Assembly: GCA_016709305.1 (NCBI GenBank) | Contig: JADJNA010000008.1 | Coordinates: 62,001-126,000 of the forward strand | Length of the DNA: 64,000 bases | Direction of reading: 5' to 3' | Source: Candidatus Villigracilis saccharophilus | GTDB lineage: Bacteria > Chloroflexota > Anaerolineae > Anaerolineales > Villigracilaceae | Notes under the pieces: model-generated | What the model saw: only the letters and a program-made list of their open reading frames with translations | Database searches by the model: none | What the model was told of the DNA's origin: nothing | Position numbers and translations under genes: made by a program | Part shown: positions 42,138 to 51,227 of the stretch, in pieces | Numbering within the stretch: position 1 is the stretch's first letter | How the letters are laid out: each line of letters opens with the position of its first letter

Positions 42138-42184
42138 TTTAGTCATGGGATATTTTAGAAATACTTTTGAGCCCGAGGAGTTAA

Positions 42185-43417
42185 ATGTTAGCAAGCCTGA
42201 AAAAAACATATGATCAATTTCCGCCCACATTTTGGGTGGTTGCTGGTACTCACTTTATTGATGTGATCGGAAACACATTACTCATGCCATTTTTTGCTTT
42301 ATATGTAACGCAGAAATTTGGGGTAGGCATGACCCAGGCGGGCATTTTGCTTGCAACGAATTCAATCGCAGGTCTGATTGGCAGCACGATCGGGGGCGCT
42401 CTGGCAGACCGCTTTGGCAGGCGCGGCATTATTTTGTTTGGCTTGGTCGTCAGCGCCTTGAGCGGACTTACACTTGGTTTTGTGAATAAGTTTTATTTGT
42501 TCTATAGCGTAAACATTTTTGTGGGGCTATTATCAAGTGCCGCACATCCCGCTCACAATGCCATGATCGCAGATATTCTTCCAGCAGAGAAGCGCGCTGA
42601 AGGCTTTGGTATGATGCGGGTGATCTCAAATTTTGCCTGGATCATTGGTCCCACCATGGGCGGCTTTCTGGCGGCGTATAACTTCCTTTATCTATTTCTA
42701 GGTGATGCTGTGCTCAGTATTATCACGGCTTTGCTTGTGTTCCGCTTGCTGCCAGAAACGAAGCCCCAACCCAAAGAGAAGGCGGAACAGGAGTCGATCT
42801 GGCAGACATTGCGCGGTTACCGTGTCGCGCTGCTGGATCGTCCATATTTTGCATTCATTTTTGCATCTATTTTGATGATTCTTGTCTACCAGCAAATGTA
42901 CAGCTCATTGTCAGTCTATTTGCGTGATGTCCATCATGTGGATCCCCAGTTCTATGGATTGATCATGTCATCCAGCGCGGTGACCGTTGTGCTTTTTCAG
43001 TTTTGGGTCACGCGGGTCATCAAGAAATATCCCCCGTTTTTGATGATGGTGGTCGCGACATTCTTTTATATGATCGGCTTTACCATGTATGGATTTGTAG
43101 CCACGATCCCCTTATTCATTCTTGCCATGGTGATCGTTACCATAGGCGAGATGGTGGGTATGCCAACCAGCAATGTACTGGCGGCCTCCTTCGCTCCGGA
43201 AGAGATGCGTGCGCGCTATATGGCGGTATTTGGCCTTACATGGACTGTTCCTTCCATGATCGGTCCATGGGCGGCGGGTTTGGTCTTTGATAATTACAAC
43301 CCGAATTATGTTTGGTATATCGGGGGTGTTCTATGCGTGGTTGCCATGCTGGCTTTTTATTTCCTGCATATTCGGCTTGGTTCCAAACCAAAATTTCAGC
43401 CTGCCAAGGCGGATTGA
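42185..43417 (+). CDS. MFS transporter
   Basis: 410 residues with about 12 membrane helices and the major facilitator motif A between helices 2 and 3 (GGALADRFGRRGIILFG). A second, weaker copy of the loop is in the C-terminal half (RVIKKYPPFLMMVVATFFY). The central cytosolic loop contains PETKPQPKEKAEQES. The pattern resembles DHA1-type drug or metabolite antiporters; substrate unknown. The stop is directly adjacent to the convergent menG stop. A GAGGAG site lies 5-10 nt upstream of the ATG. Confidence 0.9.
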   Translation: MLASLKKTYDQFPPTFWVVAGTHFIDVIGNTLLMPFFALYVTQKFGVGMTQAGILLATNSIAGLIGSTIGGALADRFGRRGIILFGLVVSALSGLTLGFVNKFYLFYSVNIFVGLLSSAAHPAHNAMIADILPAEKRAEGFGMMRVISNFAWIIGPTMGGFLAAYNFLYLFLGDAVLSIITALLVFRLLPETKPQPKEKAEQESIWQTLRGYRVALLDRPYFAFIFASILMILVYQQMYSSLSVYLRDVHHVDPQFYGLIMSSSAVTVVLFQFWVTRVIKKYPPFLMMVVATFFYMIGFTMYGFVATIPLFILAMVIVTIGEMVGMPTSNVLAASFAPEEMRARYMAVFGLTWTVPSMIGPWAAGLVFDNYNPNYVWYIGGVLCVVAMLAFYFLHIRLGSKPKFQPAKAD

Positions 43418-44110
43418 TCATTTTTCTCCCCAATGCATTCCGATCGTGCCGAACATCAAGCGTTTGAAATCCACTTTCTTGAAGCCTGCGGCGATCATGC
43501 GTGCAGCAAGCTGCTCAGCCGTCAGGAAGTTTTCTGTGGTATCTGGTAAATAATTATAAGCATCGCGTTCCCCTGAAAGCAGACCGCCAATGGTGGGAAT
43601 AATGAAGTGCATGTGAATCCAGATGAACGGCGAGAGGATATTCTTCTTTGGGCGAGTGGTATCGAGGATGATGATGCGTCCGCCGGGTTTGAGCGTGCGA
43701 TATTGTTCCTTCAAGGCTTGTTGAATATCTGTCACATTGCGCATCAGAAAACCTGAGACAACCGCATCGAAGGTGGAGTCTTTGAACGGCAGGTTTAACG
43801 CATCTGCCGCGGAGAATTTCAGGCTGCCGCTTTTCTTTCCAACCCTCATCATCTCGATCGTAAAATCTGCGGCAGTGACTTTGGTTTGCGGCTCCTGCAA
43901 AAGGGCTTCGCGTGCCAGATCACCGGTACCAGTTCCCAGGTCAAGCAATGATGCGCTCGGAGTCAGGCGCGCAAGTTTGATGACTTGCTTTCTCCAGCGG
44001 ATATCCTGCCCGCCGGTCATGAGTCGATTCATCACATCATAGCGATGCGCTATTTTTGTGAACATGGATTGCACGTACTTGGAACGTTCCTGTCCTGTAA
44101 GGTTGGTCAT
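43418..44110 (-). CDS. menG: Demethylmenaquinone methyltransferase
   Basis: UbiE/MenG family, 230 residues. VQSMFTKIAHRYDVMNRLMTGGQDIRWRKQVI is the UbiE signature 1 region. LLDLGTGTGDLAREAL is the SAM-binding motif I, and VVSGFLMRNVTDIQQALKEQYRTLKPGGRIIILD is signature 2. It catalyses the last methylation of menaquinone synthesis. AGGAGAACC before the ATG; divergent from menA, the preceding enzyme of the pathway. Confidence 0.95.
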   Translation of the reverse strand: MTNLTGQERSKYVQSMFTKIAHRYDVMNRLMTGGQDIRWRKQVIKLARLTPSASLLDLGTGTGDLAREALLQEPQTKVTAADFTIEMMRVGKKSGSLKFSAADALNLPFKDSTFDAVVSGFLMRNVTDIQQALKEQYRTLKPGGRIIILDTTRPKKNILSPFIWIHMHFIIPTIGGLLSGERDAYNYLPDTTENFLTAEQLAARMIAAGFKKVDFKRLMFGTIGMHWGEK

Positions 44111-44131
44111 GGTTCTCCTGAAAGTTGGCCT

Positions 44132-44159
44132 ATTATAAACGCTGAAAGTTCGTTATACT
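44132..44159. promoter_or_regulatory. Divergent menG/menA promoter region
   Basis: TATAAT on the minus strand (44132-44137), 21 nt before the menG ATG, and TATACT on the plus strand (44154-44159), 8 nt before the menA ATG. menG has a Shine-Dalgarno; menA has none. Confidence 0.5.
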
Positions 44160-44167
44160 GCGCGGCT

Positions 44168-45055
44168 ATGGAAAAGCAAAACTTATTAAAAATTTGGTGG
44201 CTTGCGATCCGTCCGCGCACTTTACCCGCCGCCGCTTCCGGCGTGGTGATGGGAAGCGCGCTGGCATGGCGTGATGGTTCATTTATTTTTTTACCCGCGC
44301 TTGCGGCATTGTTCGTGGCGCTGCTTTTACAAATTGGAAGTAATGTTGCCAACGATGTTTTTGACTTCGAGCGCGGCGCGGACACGGCGGAGAGACAAGG
44401 TCCGTTGCGAGTAACGCAAGCGGGACTACTTACGCCTGCTCAGGTCAAGCGCGGCATGTGGATCATCTTTTCTCTGGCGGCTTTGTGCGGACTCTACCTC
44501 GCAGCGCTTCGCGGCTGGACCGTGGTTTGGATCGGCTTCGCGGCGATTGTCTCGGCGATAGCCTATACCGGCGGGCCATTCCCGCTTGGTTATTACGGTC
44601 TCGGTGATGTATTTGTATTTATCTTCTTCGGCTTCGCCGCAGTGGCAGGGACGTATTATGTGCAGGTGGGTTCGGTCAGCGCCGCCGCGTGGTGGATGTC
44701 TGTGCCGATTGGTCTGATCATCACCGCGATTCTGGTTGTGAATAATTTGCGTGATCTTGAGAATGACCGCAAGGCTGGTAAACATACGCTGGCGGTTCGT
44801 CTTGGCGAGAAATCTACAAAGACAGAATATGTTCTGTGCATGGGAATTGCTTATTTGCTTTTGCCTGTCCTGGTGATTTTTAAACTTGTCCCTCTTGCTT
44901 CATTGTTCGCATGGCTCTCTTTGCCAATCGCGATCAACACATTAAGAACAGTGTTCACGCAGACGGGGCGTCCGCTGAATGCCGCGCTTGCCGGGACAGG
45001 TCAGACCGCGTTGTTGTATAGTGTTTTGTTTTGGGTGGGAGTGTTAATTTCGTAA
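44168..45055 (+). CDS. menA: 1,4-dihydroxy-2-naphthoate polyprenyltransferase
   Basis: UbiA-superfamily membrane prenyltransferase, 295 residues, with eight to nine helices. The first Asp-rich motif is NVANDVFDFERGAD (NDxxDxxxD); the second is NNLRDLENDRKAGKHTLAVRLG. The MenA signature IRPRTLPAAASGVVMGSALA is at the N-terminus. It attaches the isoprenoid tail to DHNA. The start at 44168 gives the conserved beginning WWLAIRPRTLP; a longer frame upstream overlaps menG antisense and is rejected. Confidence 0.95.
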   Translation: MEKQNLLKIWWLAIRPRTLPAAASGVVMGSALAWRDGSFIFLPALAALFVALLLQIGSNVANDVFDFERGADTAERQGPLRVTQAGLLTPAQVKRGMWIIFSLAALCGLYLAALRGWTVVWIGFAAIVSAIAYTGGPFPLGYYGLGDVFVFIFFGFAAVAGTYYVQVGSVSAAAWWMSVPIGLIITAILVVNNLRDLENDRKAGKHTLAVRLGEKSTKTEYVLCMGIAYLLLPVLVIFKLVPLASLFAWLSLPIAINTLRTVFTQTGRPLNAALAGTGQTALLYSVLFWVGVLIS

Positions 45056-45060
45056 TTCCC

Positions 45061-45155
45061 ATGTCATTGCGAGCGTGTTCTTGCACTATACCCGAAGCAT
45101 TCTCTTTATTACGACGAGGTTACTTCGTCGCATTTACTTCTCGCAGCGGCATAAT
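45061..45155. repeat. Dispersed GTCATTGCGAG repeat, copy 4 (degenerate)
   Basis: Begins GTCATTGCGAGCGTG, includes CCCGAAGCATTCTC and an inner palindrome ACGACGAGGTTACTTCGTCG, and ends CTCGCAGCGGCAT. Same outline as copy 3 but diverged. It fills the space between menA and the convergent permease gene. Confidence 0.55.
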
Positions 45156-45895
45156 TAACTTACAAACTTCCACTTACACCATTTGCGTTCCAGCCAATCC
45201 ACGCCGAAGTACATCCCAAGTCCCAGCAGACTCATTGCCACCACACCCGCATACATGGCGGGGTAATTGAACAATGTGCTGCCCTGATAATAAATGTAAT
45301 AGCCCAATCCATATTTTGTTGCGAATAATTCAGAGATATATAACACCGCCACCGCCGTGCCAATGGACTGTCTCAGCGCGGTGAGAATGGCTGGCAAACT
45401 TGCGGGCAGATATACAAATCGAAATAATGCGCGTCGTCCCGCGCCAAGGCTTTGCAGGCTTTGGATCAACTGTGGTGGGATGCCGACAGCCTGGTCACGG
45501 ACAAGCACGATGATCTGGAAGAATAATATCAAGAAGATGAGCGTGATCTTGGCTGTATCACCGATCCCAAGAAATAATAAAACCACTGGCACAAATACCA
45601 CTTTGGGAATTGGATATAGCAAATAAATAATGGGGGAGAGGAATCGGTTCATGGTCTTCGATCCGCCGATTGCCAATCCTGCAGGCGCAGCGACCAAAAC
45701 CGAAAATGCCATTCCTGCTGTGACTCGCCACAGGCTGACTCCGAAATGGATCAAAAGACCGTTGCCCAGTTCTTTGAAGAAGACTGCAAACACCTCCCAT
45801 GGCGCGGGCAGAATAGGACGGTGTACGATCATCGCGACGACCTGCCACACGATGGCAAGTCCTAACGCGGCAAGTAATACGTCACGCCGTTTCAT
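45155..45895 (-). CDS. ABC transporter permease (SsuC/TauC family)
   Basis: 246 residues with six membrane helices and the BPD_transp_1 coupling motif SLGAGRRALFRFVYLPASLPAILTALRQSIGTAV. It resembles permeases for alkanesulfonates, taurine, nitrate or thiamine precursors. The ATG overlaps the ATPase stop (ATGA), so the two are translationally coupled. Confidence 0.9.
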   Translation of the reverse strand: MKRRDVLLAALGLAIVWQVVAMIVHRPILPAPWEVFAVFFKELGNGLLIHFGVSLWRVTAGMAFSVLVAAPAGLAIGGSKTMNRFLSPIIYLLYPIPKVVFVPVVLLFLGIGDTAKITLIFLILFFQIIVLVRDQAVGIPPQLIQSLQSLGAGRRALFRFVYLPASLPAILTALRQSIGTAVAVLYISELFATKYGLGYYIYYQGSTLFNYPAMYAGVVAMSLLGLGMYFGVDWLERKWCKWKFVS

Positions 45896-46692
45896 TGTGC
45901 GCCCCCTATTCCTCTGGGAGAGGGCTGGGGTGAGGGAATTTGCATTTCCTTCCAGAGTAAATCACACAGATCATGATAGGCCTGACTTCCACGATGATTT
46001 TTTTGACTTGCATTGGGATTATCAAAAACACGGGCGTTTTGATTCGGCGTTTGATCGAGCAAGAGAATCTTTTTTCCTAGTGCCGCCGCTTCCTCAATCG
46101 CGTGCGTGACAATAACTAAAGTCAAATTTTGCTCCGCACATAAACTTAAAGTCAGGTTTTGCAGGTCTTCGCGCGTGATGGCATCCAGTGAAGAGAAAGG
46201 TTCATCCATCAAAAGCAAGTCAGGTTCGAGCGCAAGCGTGCGTGCAATGGCGGTACGTTGACGTTGTCCGCCCGAGATTTGGGATGGGAATTTATCCGCT
46301 ACTTCGCTGAGCCCTAATCTACTTAGCCAATGATCGATATTATCCTTTGGTAAATAATTGTCTGGTGTGTGTTTTCCATCAGGTCCGTAAAAATCGCGGA
46401 CTCGGATTCCCAGTTCCACATTTTCATATACAGTTGACCACGGAAGCAAGCCGTAATCCTGGAGGATAAGTCCGCTGTGCGGGCGGGGGCGTGTGAGGAC
46501 TTCGCCTTCAATCGTTATTTGGCCCGAAGTTGGCTGGCGCAACCCCGCCAGTAAATAAAGCAAAGTTGTTTTGCCGCAGCCTGATGGGCCGAGAATCGCC
46601 CATGTCTCACCGCGTGAGATGGTTAAGTCGAATCCGCTGAAGAGCGGAATATTATTTTGGTAATTGAATGTGAGTGAGTGAATGTTTATCAT
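45892..46692 (-). CDS. ABC transporter ATP-binding protein (SsuB/TauB family)
   Basis: 266 residues: Walker A GPSGCGKTTLLYLLAGLRQPTSG, Q-loop LILQDYGLLPWSTVYENV, signature QISGGQRQRTAIARTLALEPDLLLMDEPFSSLD, and switch VTHAIEEAAALGKKI. The PWSTVYENV and EEA elements fit the nitrate/sulfonate/taurine group. The last residues (SPQPSPRGIGGAQ) are encoded by a CCCTCTCCC-type repeat that has become coding sequence at the ATPase-permease junction. Confidence 0.93.
   Translation of the reverse strand: MINIHSLTFNYQNNIPLFSGFDLTISRGETWAILGPSGCGKTTLLYLLAGLRQPTSGQITIEGEVLTRPRPHSGLILQDYGLLPWSTVYENVELGIRVRDFYGPDGKHTPDNYLPKDNIDHWLSRLGLSEVADKFPSQISGGQRQRTAIARTLALEPDLLLMDEPFSSLDAITREDLQNLTLSLCAEQNLTLVIVTHAIEEAAALGKKILLLDQTPNQNARVFDNPNASQKNHRGSQAYHDLCDLLWKEMQIPSPQPSPRGIGGAQ
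45897..45941. repeat. CCCTCTCCC-type repeat, copy 4, within the ATPase 3' end
   Basis: CCCCTATTCCTCTGGGAGAGGGCTGGGGTGAGGG; shares GGGAGAGGG and GGGTGAGGG with the other copies. It lies inside the coding sequence of the ATPase and ends at the coupled start of the permease. Confidence 0.65.
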
Positions 46693-46754
46693 AACGGAAG
46701 CGGGAGACTGCCGTAGGGCAATCTCCCGCTCATTATAGCGGATTCAACTATCGG

Positions 46755-47771
46755 CTATGGCAGAAGCGTAGCATTGACCGAATCCGCGTAGGAAACATCA
46801 GTGGTCAACATTCCTTTTCCTTTCGCCCAAGCCAGCGCGTCATTCCATTCTTCTTCGGTAGGAACGGCCTGGTCAGGGAAAGGCGGCACCTGGAAAGTTT
46901 CCAGCAACGGCGGCGGGACGAGTCCCTTATCACTTAAGAGCGAAGTGTATTTTGTGGCATCAAGATTGATGAGGTCTGCGGCCTCTTCGATGGCGGCGAG
47001 AAATGCCTTGACTGCGTCGGGGTTAGCGTCGATGACTTCCTTGCGGAAGGAGATGACGCTGAAACCATATTCAGGATGAAGCGAGTCATCAAGCACCTTG
47101 ACCGCGCTCTGACTGATCGCGAGAGACGCGAGCGGGTCGGGAAGAACACCGGCATTCAGTTCGCCAGAGGCGAGCAATGCCATGCGGTCAGGAATTTTCG
47201 GCACAGCGATGGTCTTGATCTCATCAGTGGTGAGTCCTTCAGCCTGCAAAAGTCTTTGAGTGACATATTCGATCACGGTGCCTTGCGACACGCCGATCTC
47301 AACACCTTTGAGTCCCTGCGCGTCAGTGATGCCGCTTTTCGCGGATGCTAGGATAAAGAAATGTCCATAACCTTCAGTTGGTCTCAACGCATAGCGCACT
47401 GCCTGCATTTGAATTACATCTTTGTTGAACAACATCACCGAAAGTGTTTCGTTGATTGTTCCATCCGCCTGGCCAGCCGCGAGCAATTGGTCACGTTCTG
47501 GTGCGGACGCAACAGGAATGAACTCAACGGTCACGCCATGTTTGGCGAACAGACCTTCCGCTTCAGCGACATACATGGGAAGTGTGTCAATGATGGGGAG
47601 GACGGCGATCTTGAGTGTGCCGACATTTTGAACAGGCGCTTCAGTTGCGACCTGTGTGGCTGATTCAGCGACAGGTGATTCTGTCGCAGGGACGGTTGTC
47701 GCCGCTGGCGCGCAGGCCGCAAGTAACGTGACAAGCAAAAGAACAACTGAAAGGGTGGTACGAAATTTCAT
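46755..47771 (-). CDS. ABC transporter substrate-binding lipoprotein (NMT1/SsuA-like)
   Basis: 338 residues with a lipoprotein signal (LSVVLLLVTLLAACAPA), a Thr/Ser/Glu linker, then an NMT1/SBP_bac_9-like domain: TLKIAVLPIIDTLPMYVAEAEGLFAKHGVTVEFIPVASAPERDQLLAAGQADGTI, and VEIGVSQGTVIEYVTQRLL in the second lobe. Such proteins bind sulfonates, nitrate, thiamine precursors and similar molecules; the ligand is not deducible. Start at 47771 gives the signal peptide. 62 nt upstream of the ATPase gene, downstream of a TetR gene. Confidence 0.88.
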   Translation of the reverse strand: MKFRTTLSVVLLLVTLLAACAPAATTVPATESPVAESATQVATEAPVQNVGTLKIAVLPIIDTLPMYVAEAEGLFAKHGVTVEFIPVASAPERDQLLAAGQADGTINETLSVMLFNKDVIQMQAVRYALRPTEGYGHFFILASAKSGITDAQGLKGVEIGVSQGTVIEYVTQRLLQAEGLTTDEIKTIAVPKIPDRMALLASGELNAGVLPDPLASLAISQSAVKVLDDSLHPEYGFSVISFRKEVIDANPDAVKAFLAAIEEAADLINLDATKYTSLLSDKGLVPPPLLETFQVPPFPDQAVPTEEEWNDALAWAKGKGMLTTDVSYADSVNATLLP

Positions 47772-47858
47772 GTATGCGTCTCCATATGGACTATTATTAG
47801 GGGGGTGAGTAGCCTTGAACGAACTTTGCGAAAGGCGTATCGAAAGCACCATGTTTTT

Positions 47859-48488
47859 TTATTTTGCTTTTTCTTCAAATTCCCGAATCCGTTCTTCCTG
47901 CACGCCAATGCTTTGCAGCAACATTCTTCTCAGCACCGGCAGCGAGCGGACAGGGTCGGGCTGTCCCGTGTAAACCCAGCGTAGAACGATCTCATTCAGC
48001 GAACCGATCCACGCGCAGGCCACAACTTCAGTGTCCAGTGGGGGAATGCTCCCGTCTTGAATCGCTTCATCGAGATTCGTCTTGATGATCTCAATGAACC
48101 TGTCATTGACTGCGCGGCGTTTTTCTTCGAAAGCAAGTCCCAGCCCTGTGGCTTGAACGAGCGCGATCTTTGCCAACCCGCGATATTGGCCGAAAGTCTC
48201 CAAACAGACGCGTAAAGCCAAGTCAACGCGTGCCATGCCAGAGCTCTCAGAAGCAAGGCGGCTGCGCAACTGCTTTTCGAGCAAGTCTGCAAAAGTATCC
48301 ACCAGCGCAAGGAAAATATCCTGCTTGCTGGGGAAGTAGAAATAGAAAGAGCCTTTGGAGGTCTGCGACTCGGCGACGATATCATCCACTTTTGTGTCGT
48401 GGTAGCCTTTGCTGGCAAAGACCGTCACCGCAGCTTCGAGGATGCGTTCGCGGGTTTCCTGGAGGGGATTTGAGGGGTTTTCTGCCAC
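47859..48488 (-). CDS. TetR/AcrR family transcriptional regulator
   Basis: 209 residues. The N-terminal helix-turn-helix is RERILEAAVTVFASKGYHDTKVDDIVAESQTSKGSFYFYFPSKQDIFLALVD, followed by a helical ligand-binding domain. GTG start at 48488. A palindrome covering 48500-48520 lies 11 nt upstream, a probable auto-operator. Located directly upstream of the importer genes on the same strand, so it probably controls them. Confidence 0.93.
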   Translation of the reverse strand: MAENPSNPLQETRERILEAAVTVFASKGYHDTKVDDIVAESQTSKGSFYFYFPSKQDIFLALVDTFADLLEKQLRSRLASESSGMARVDLALRVCLETFGQYRGLAKIALVQATGLGLAFEEKRRAVNDRFIEIIKTNLDEAIQDGSIPPLDTEVVACAWIGSLNEIVLRWVYTGQPDPVRSLPVLRRMLLQSIGVQEERIREFEEKAK

Positions 48489-48499
48489 AATTTGATAAA

Positions 48500-48520
48500 C
48501 CGACTGGTCAGTCTAGTCGG
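48500..48520. promoter_or_regulatory. Putative TetR operator
   Basis: CCGACT-N9-AGTCGG with an inner GACTGGTCAGTC palindrome, resembling the GACTGACYRGTC-type operators of TetR proteins. Positioned between the TetR start and its upstream neighbour. Confidence 0.65.
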
Positions 48521-48593
48521 CATAGGATAGTCGAATCAAAAAGCCATGTCAAGGTGACATGGCTCATGTTTATAAAATGACTTTTCTGTGTGA

Positions 48594-49592
48594 TCAGCTC
48601 TGTGCAAACGTATCGATAAGCAACTTGAAATTCCCGCCGACTGGATACAGAATGGGGCAGGTGCACCCGCGCTTCGTGTATTCAGCGACCTTGGCGCGTG
48701 CTTCGGCAGGTGTACCAGAGGCAGTGATCTTGTGCACCAATTCATCAGGGACAAAGTGTTTGGCTTTGTTGATTTGTTCTTTTGTGGCTGGCCATCCCAA
48801 AGTGGCTTGAATATTATTGATAACTTCCGCAGACACATTTGAAGCCTTGGCGATGTGCGGCTGTTGGGCCAGATACTGGCAGAGTAATTCCTTCGTGTAC
48901 TCAATTGCCTTATCGTGATCTTCATCCACCGAGCACACGATTAACTGCGGACGGTCAATATCGGCGAGAGTGCGGCCAGCCTTCTTCGCGCCTTTTTCCA
49001 GCAATTCCAGCGCCTTGTCGTTGTATTCAGGTGCGACACAGTAGTTCATGACACAACCGTCTGAGATTTCACCCGTCATTTCCATCATTAAGTCGCCAGT
49101 TGCGCCGATCATGATCGGGATGTTGCGCGGCTCACGGCGGCCATGGACTACATCCAATTCAATATTGTCCACGTGGTGGAATTCGCCATGAAAGGTAACG
49201 CGTTCCAGATTTAGCAGGCGGCGCAAAACTTCGACGGTCTCACGCATGGCGAGCAGCGGCTTTCTGCGGTCAATGCCCACATTCTTCGCCAGCGGATCCC
49301 ACCAGGCACCGATACCGCAAATAACACGATTCGGAGCAAGATCATCCAAGGTTAAGAATGTGGCGGCGAGTAATCCAATGTTGCGAGTCCAGTTGTTGAT
49401 CACGCCAGAGCCGACCTTGATCTTATTGGTCACAGCCGCGTAGGCAGCCATCGGGACGATCGCATCGCGCACTAAGCGGCTCTCAGCCTGCCAGACAGCT
49501 TCAAAACCTTTCTCTTCTGCGTATTTGACATAATCGAGTCCATCACGCAGGTCGTGCGAATCTTGCAGATACAGGGCAACACGTTCGGTCAT
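48594..49592 (-). CDS. LLM-class F420-dependent oxidoreductase
   Basis: Luciferase-like monooxygenase-fold protein, 332 residues, of the Mer/FGD-like group: DGLDYVKYAEEKGFEAVWQAE, then TNKIKVGSGVINNWTRNIGLLAATFLTLDDLAPNRVICGIGAWWDP, and IPIMIGATGDLMMEMTGEISDGCVMNY. The absence of FMN-type features and its place directly after cofC in the F420 locus favour F420 as cofactor (inference). It could reduce an aldehyde, sugar phosphate or C1 substrate. The TetR/SsuABC-type genes that follow on the same strand leave open a role linked to that importer. Confidence 0.88.
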   Translation of the reverse strand: MTERVALYLQDSHDLRDGLDYVKYAEEKGFEAVWQAESRLVRDAIVPMAAYAAVTNKIKVGSGVINNWTRNIGLLAATFLTLDDLAPNRVICGIGAWWDPLAKNVGIDRRKPLLAMRETVEVLRRLLNLERVTFHGEFHHVDNIELDVVHGRREPRNIPIMIGATGDLMMEMTGEISDGCVMNYCVAPEYNDKALELLEKGAKKAGRTLADIDRPQLIVCSVDEDHDKAIEYTKELLCQYLAQQPHIAKASNVSAEVINNIQATLGWPATKEQINKAKHFVPDELVHKITASGTPAEARAKVAEYTKRGCTCPILYPVGGNFKLLIDTFAQS

Positions 49593-49700
49593 GGGTTTCT
49601 CCTTGAAATAAAAATTAAATGTCTATGCGGGGAGCGAATGACAGTGAGTGACAAGACAACTTCCATTTCTAGTGATGGTTGCCCGTTCCTCGCGGTGACA

Positions 49701-50309
49701 TTATGTTTTCAATCCTTCCAACTTGCGTACCATTTCCAGATCTTCCGGAAGATCAAGGTCCAATCCGAGCGACGGTAATTCAACAACCTCCAACCGTGCG
49801 CCGGATTTTATGGCACGTTCACAGTGCCGTTGATAAGAGTCTTCGCCAAAGTCGTATTCGATTTGACCGGCGGGACAGATCAGTAATGCGTTCGTGCCCT
49901 TGCCGTGACGGTCCGGTGCGATGACAACCACAGGAGGTTTGACAGCGCGGTCGATCAATGCAAGTACATCCTCGCGCTCCAGCAATGGCAGGTCTGCGGG
50001 CAGTACCAGCACACCATGGGTTGCATGGACTTTCGCCACAACTGTAGCCCGCTCCAGGGCAGTGTTCAAATGCGGTTGACCGTCTTCCTGGACAGTTCTG
50101 GCACCGTGATTACGGGCTATCGTCAACGCTTGCGGATCGCGGCTAACCACCAATACCTGATCCAACTCTTTTAAAGTTGATAACGTTTTCAGAGTGTGTT
50201 CCAATAATTCTTGATTTAGTGCGGTTCTTTCATCTTCAGTCAGGGTTCCAGATAAACGCGACTTCCCTCGTCGCAAAGGTTTTACAGGGACAATTGCCCA
50301 AAGTGTCAT
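49701..50309 (-). CDS. cofC: 2-phospho-L-lactate/phosphoenolpyruvate guanylyltransferase (CofC/FbiD)
   Basis: 202 residues. Nucleotidyltransferase start WAIVPVKPLRRGKSRLSGTLTEDERTALN, then VLVVSRDPQALTIARNHGA, VLVLPADLPLLEREDVLALID (metal-binding Asp) and VVIAPDRHGKGTNALLICP. It makes the GDP- or GTP-activated phosphoacid for F420 side-chain assembly. It starts 3 nt after the cofD stop, so the two are coupled. Strong motif match. Confidence 0.94.
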   Translation of the reverse strand: MTLWAIVPVKPLRRGKSRLSGTLTEDERTALNQELLEHTLKTLSTLKELDQVLVVSRDPQALTIARNHGARTVQEDGQPHLNTALERATVVAKVHATHGVLVLPADLPLLEREDVLALIDRAVKPPVVVIAPDRHGKGTNALLICPAGQIEYDFGEDSYQRHCERAIKSGARLEVVELPSLGLDLDLPEDLEMVRKLEGLKT

Positions 50310-50312
50310 TTT

Positions 50313-51218
50313 TTATAAACTCCCAGCAAAGTTTAGCACATCCGTTGCCAATCGTGCACGGTCTGAAGAATTATTCATAAGCGTATTCGTGGTCAATGTA
50401 CATGCTGCAATTCTATCCGATAGCTGTCCATCCACCGTATCCAACACGAAACCACTTAACAAGTTTCCATAATGCTCAGCCACCGCCAGCGCTGACGGCT
50501 CAATACCTAATTCAGTGTACATTTTAGCGGCAGGCCCTTTGACGGTTTTTCCACCAATGATGGGCGAGACTGCAATAACTGGATTGTTGATTTTTTGGAT
50601 GACTCGCAAGATAGGATCCACACTAACCCAGGGATTTGACGGGCAAATAATGATTGCCCCCGCTGAATCGATCGCTTCGCGCGCACCCGGAGCTGGCTCA
50701 GCGGAATTGACTCCGTCGAACCGAAAGCCTTTGACGCGCGGCTCACAGCGTCTGTAAACAAAATACTCCTGAAATGCCAATTCACCCTCATCCGTATCTA
50801 CCATTGTGCGAACAGGTGAATCAGACATCGGCAGGATCGTGTGCTTGATTCCCCACGCTGAACAAAAATCCTTTGTGACCTCTGACAGCGACTGACCTGC
50901 TTTCATTCTTCTTGTTCTTTCAAGATGAGTGGCAATGTCCTGGTCGCCGAGGCGGAACCAGTTGGGTCCGCCAAGTTTTTCTATATTCGCAATGGTATTC
51001 CAGGTTTCGTTGACTCGCCCCCAGCCTGTTTCAGGATTTGCGAGTCCTGCCAATGTATAACAGACTGTGTCCAGGTCGGGAGAAATATACATTCCCAAAT
51101 GTTCAAAATCATCGCCTGTGTTGACGATGATGGTCAGGTCTTCTGGTGCAAGGAGTTGGGCAAGTCCGTGCGCAAGTTTTGCGCCGCCGACTCCGCCCGC
51201 GAGGGCAACTATTTTCAT
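50313..51218 (-). CDS. cofD: 2-phospho-L-lactate transferase / FbiA (F420 biosynthesis)
   Basis: 301 residues. Signature start IVALAGGVGGAKLAHGLAQLL, then IIVNTGDDFEHLGMYISPDLDTVCYTLAG, FRLGDQDIATHLERTRRMKAGQSLSEVT and IIICPSNPWVSVDPILRV. It transfers the phosphoacid moiety to the deazaflavin Fo, giving F420-0 or dehydro-F420-0. Neighbouring FbiB-type reductase suggests the phosphoenolpyruvate route. Fo synthase genes (cofG/cofH or fbiC) are not in the window. Confidence 0.96.
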   Translation of the reverse strand: MKIVALAGGVGGAKLAHGLAQLLAPEDLTIIVNTGDDFEHLGMYISPDLDTVCYTLAGLANPETGWGRVNETWNTIANIEKLGGPNWFRLGDQDIATHLERTRRMKAGQSLSEVTKDFCSAWGIKHTILPMSDSPVRTMVDTDEGELAFQEYFVYRRCEPRVKGFRFDGVNSAEPAPGAREAIDSAGAIIICPSNPWVSVDPILRVIQKINNPVIAVSPIIGGKTVKGPAAKMYTELGIEPSALAVAEHYGNLLSGFVLDTVDGQLSDRIAACTLTTNTLMNNSSDRARLATDVLNFAGSL

Positions 51219-51227
51219 TGGCTACTC

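Noticed and set aside
43985..44167. Upstream extension of menA by 61 codons
   Set aside because: Would overlap menG antisense; MenA homologues start near WWLAIRPRTLP, and a -10 box lies directly before the ATG at 44168.
32674..45941. CRISPR array from the recurring CCCTCTCCC and GTCATTGCGAG repeats
   Set aside because: Copies are kilobases apart, palindromic and without spacer periodicity; no cas genes.
48594..49592. SsuD-type FMNH2 alkanesulfonate monooxygenase linked to the SsuABC-like importer
   Set aside because: Possible by position, but the gene sits at the end of the F420 locus and its sequence pattern is closer to Mer-like F420 enzymes; no flavin reductase gene is adjacent.
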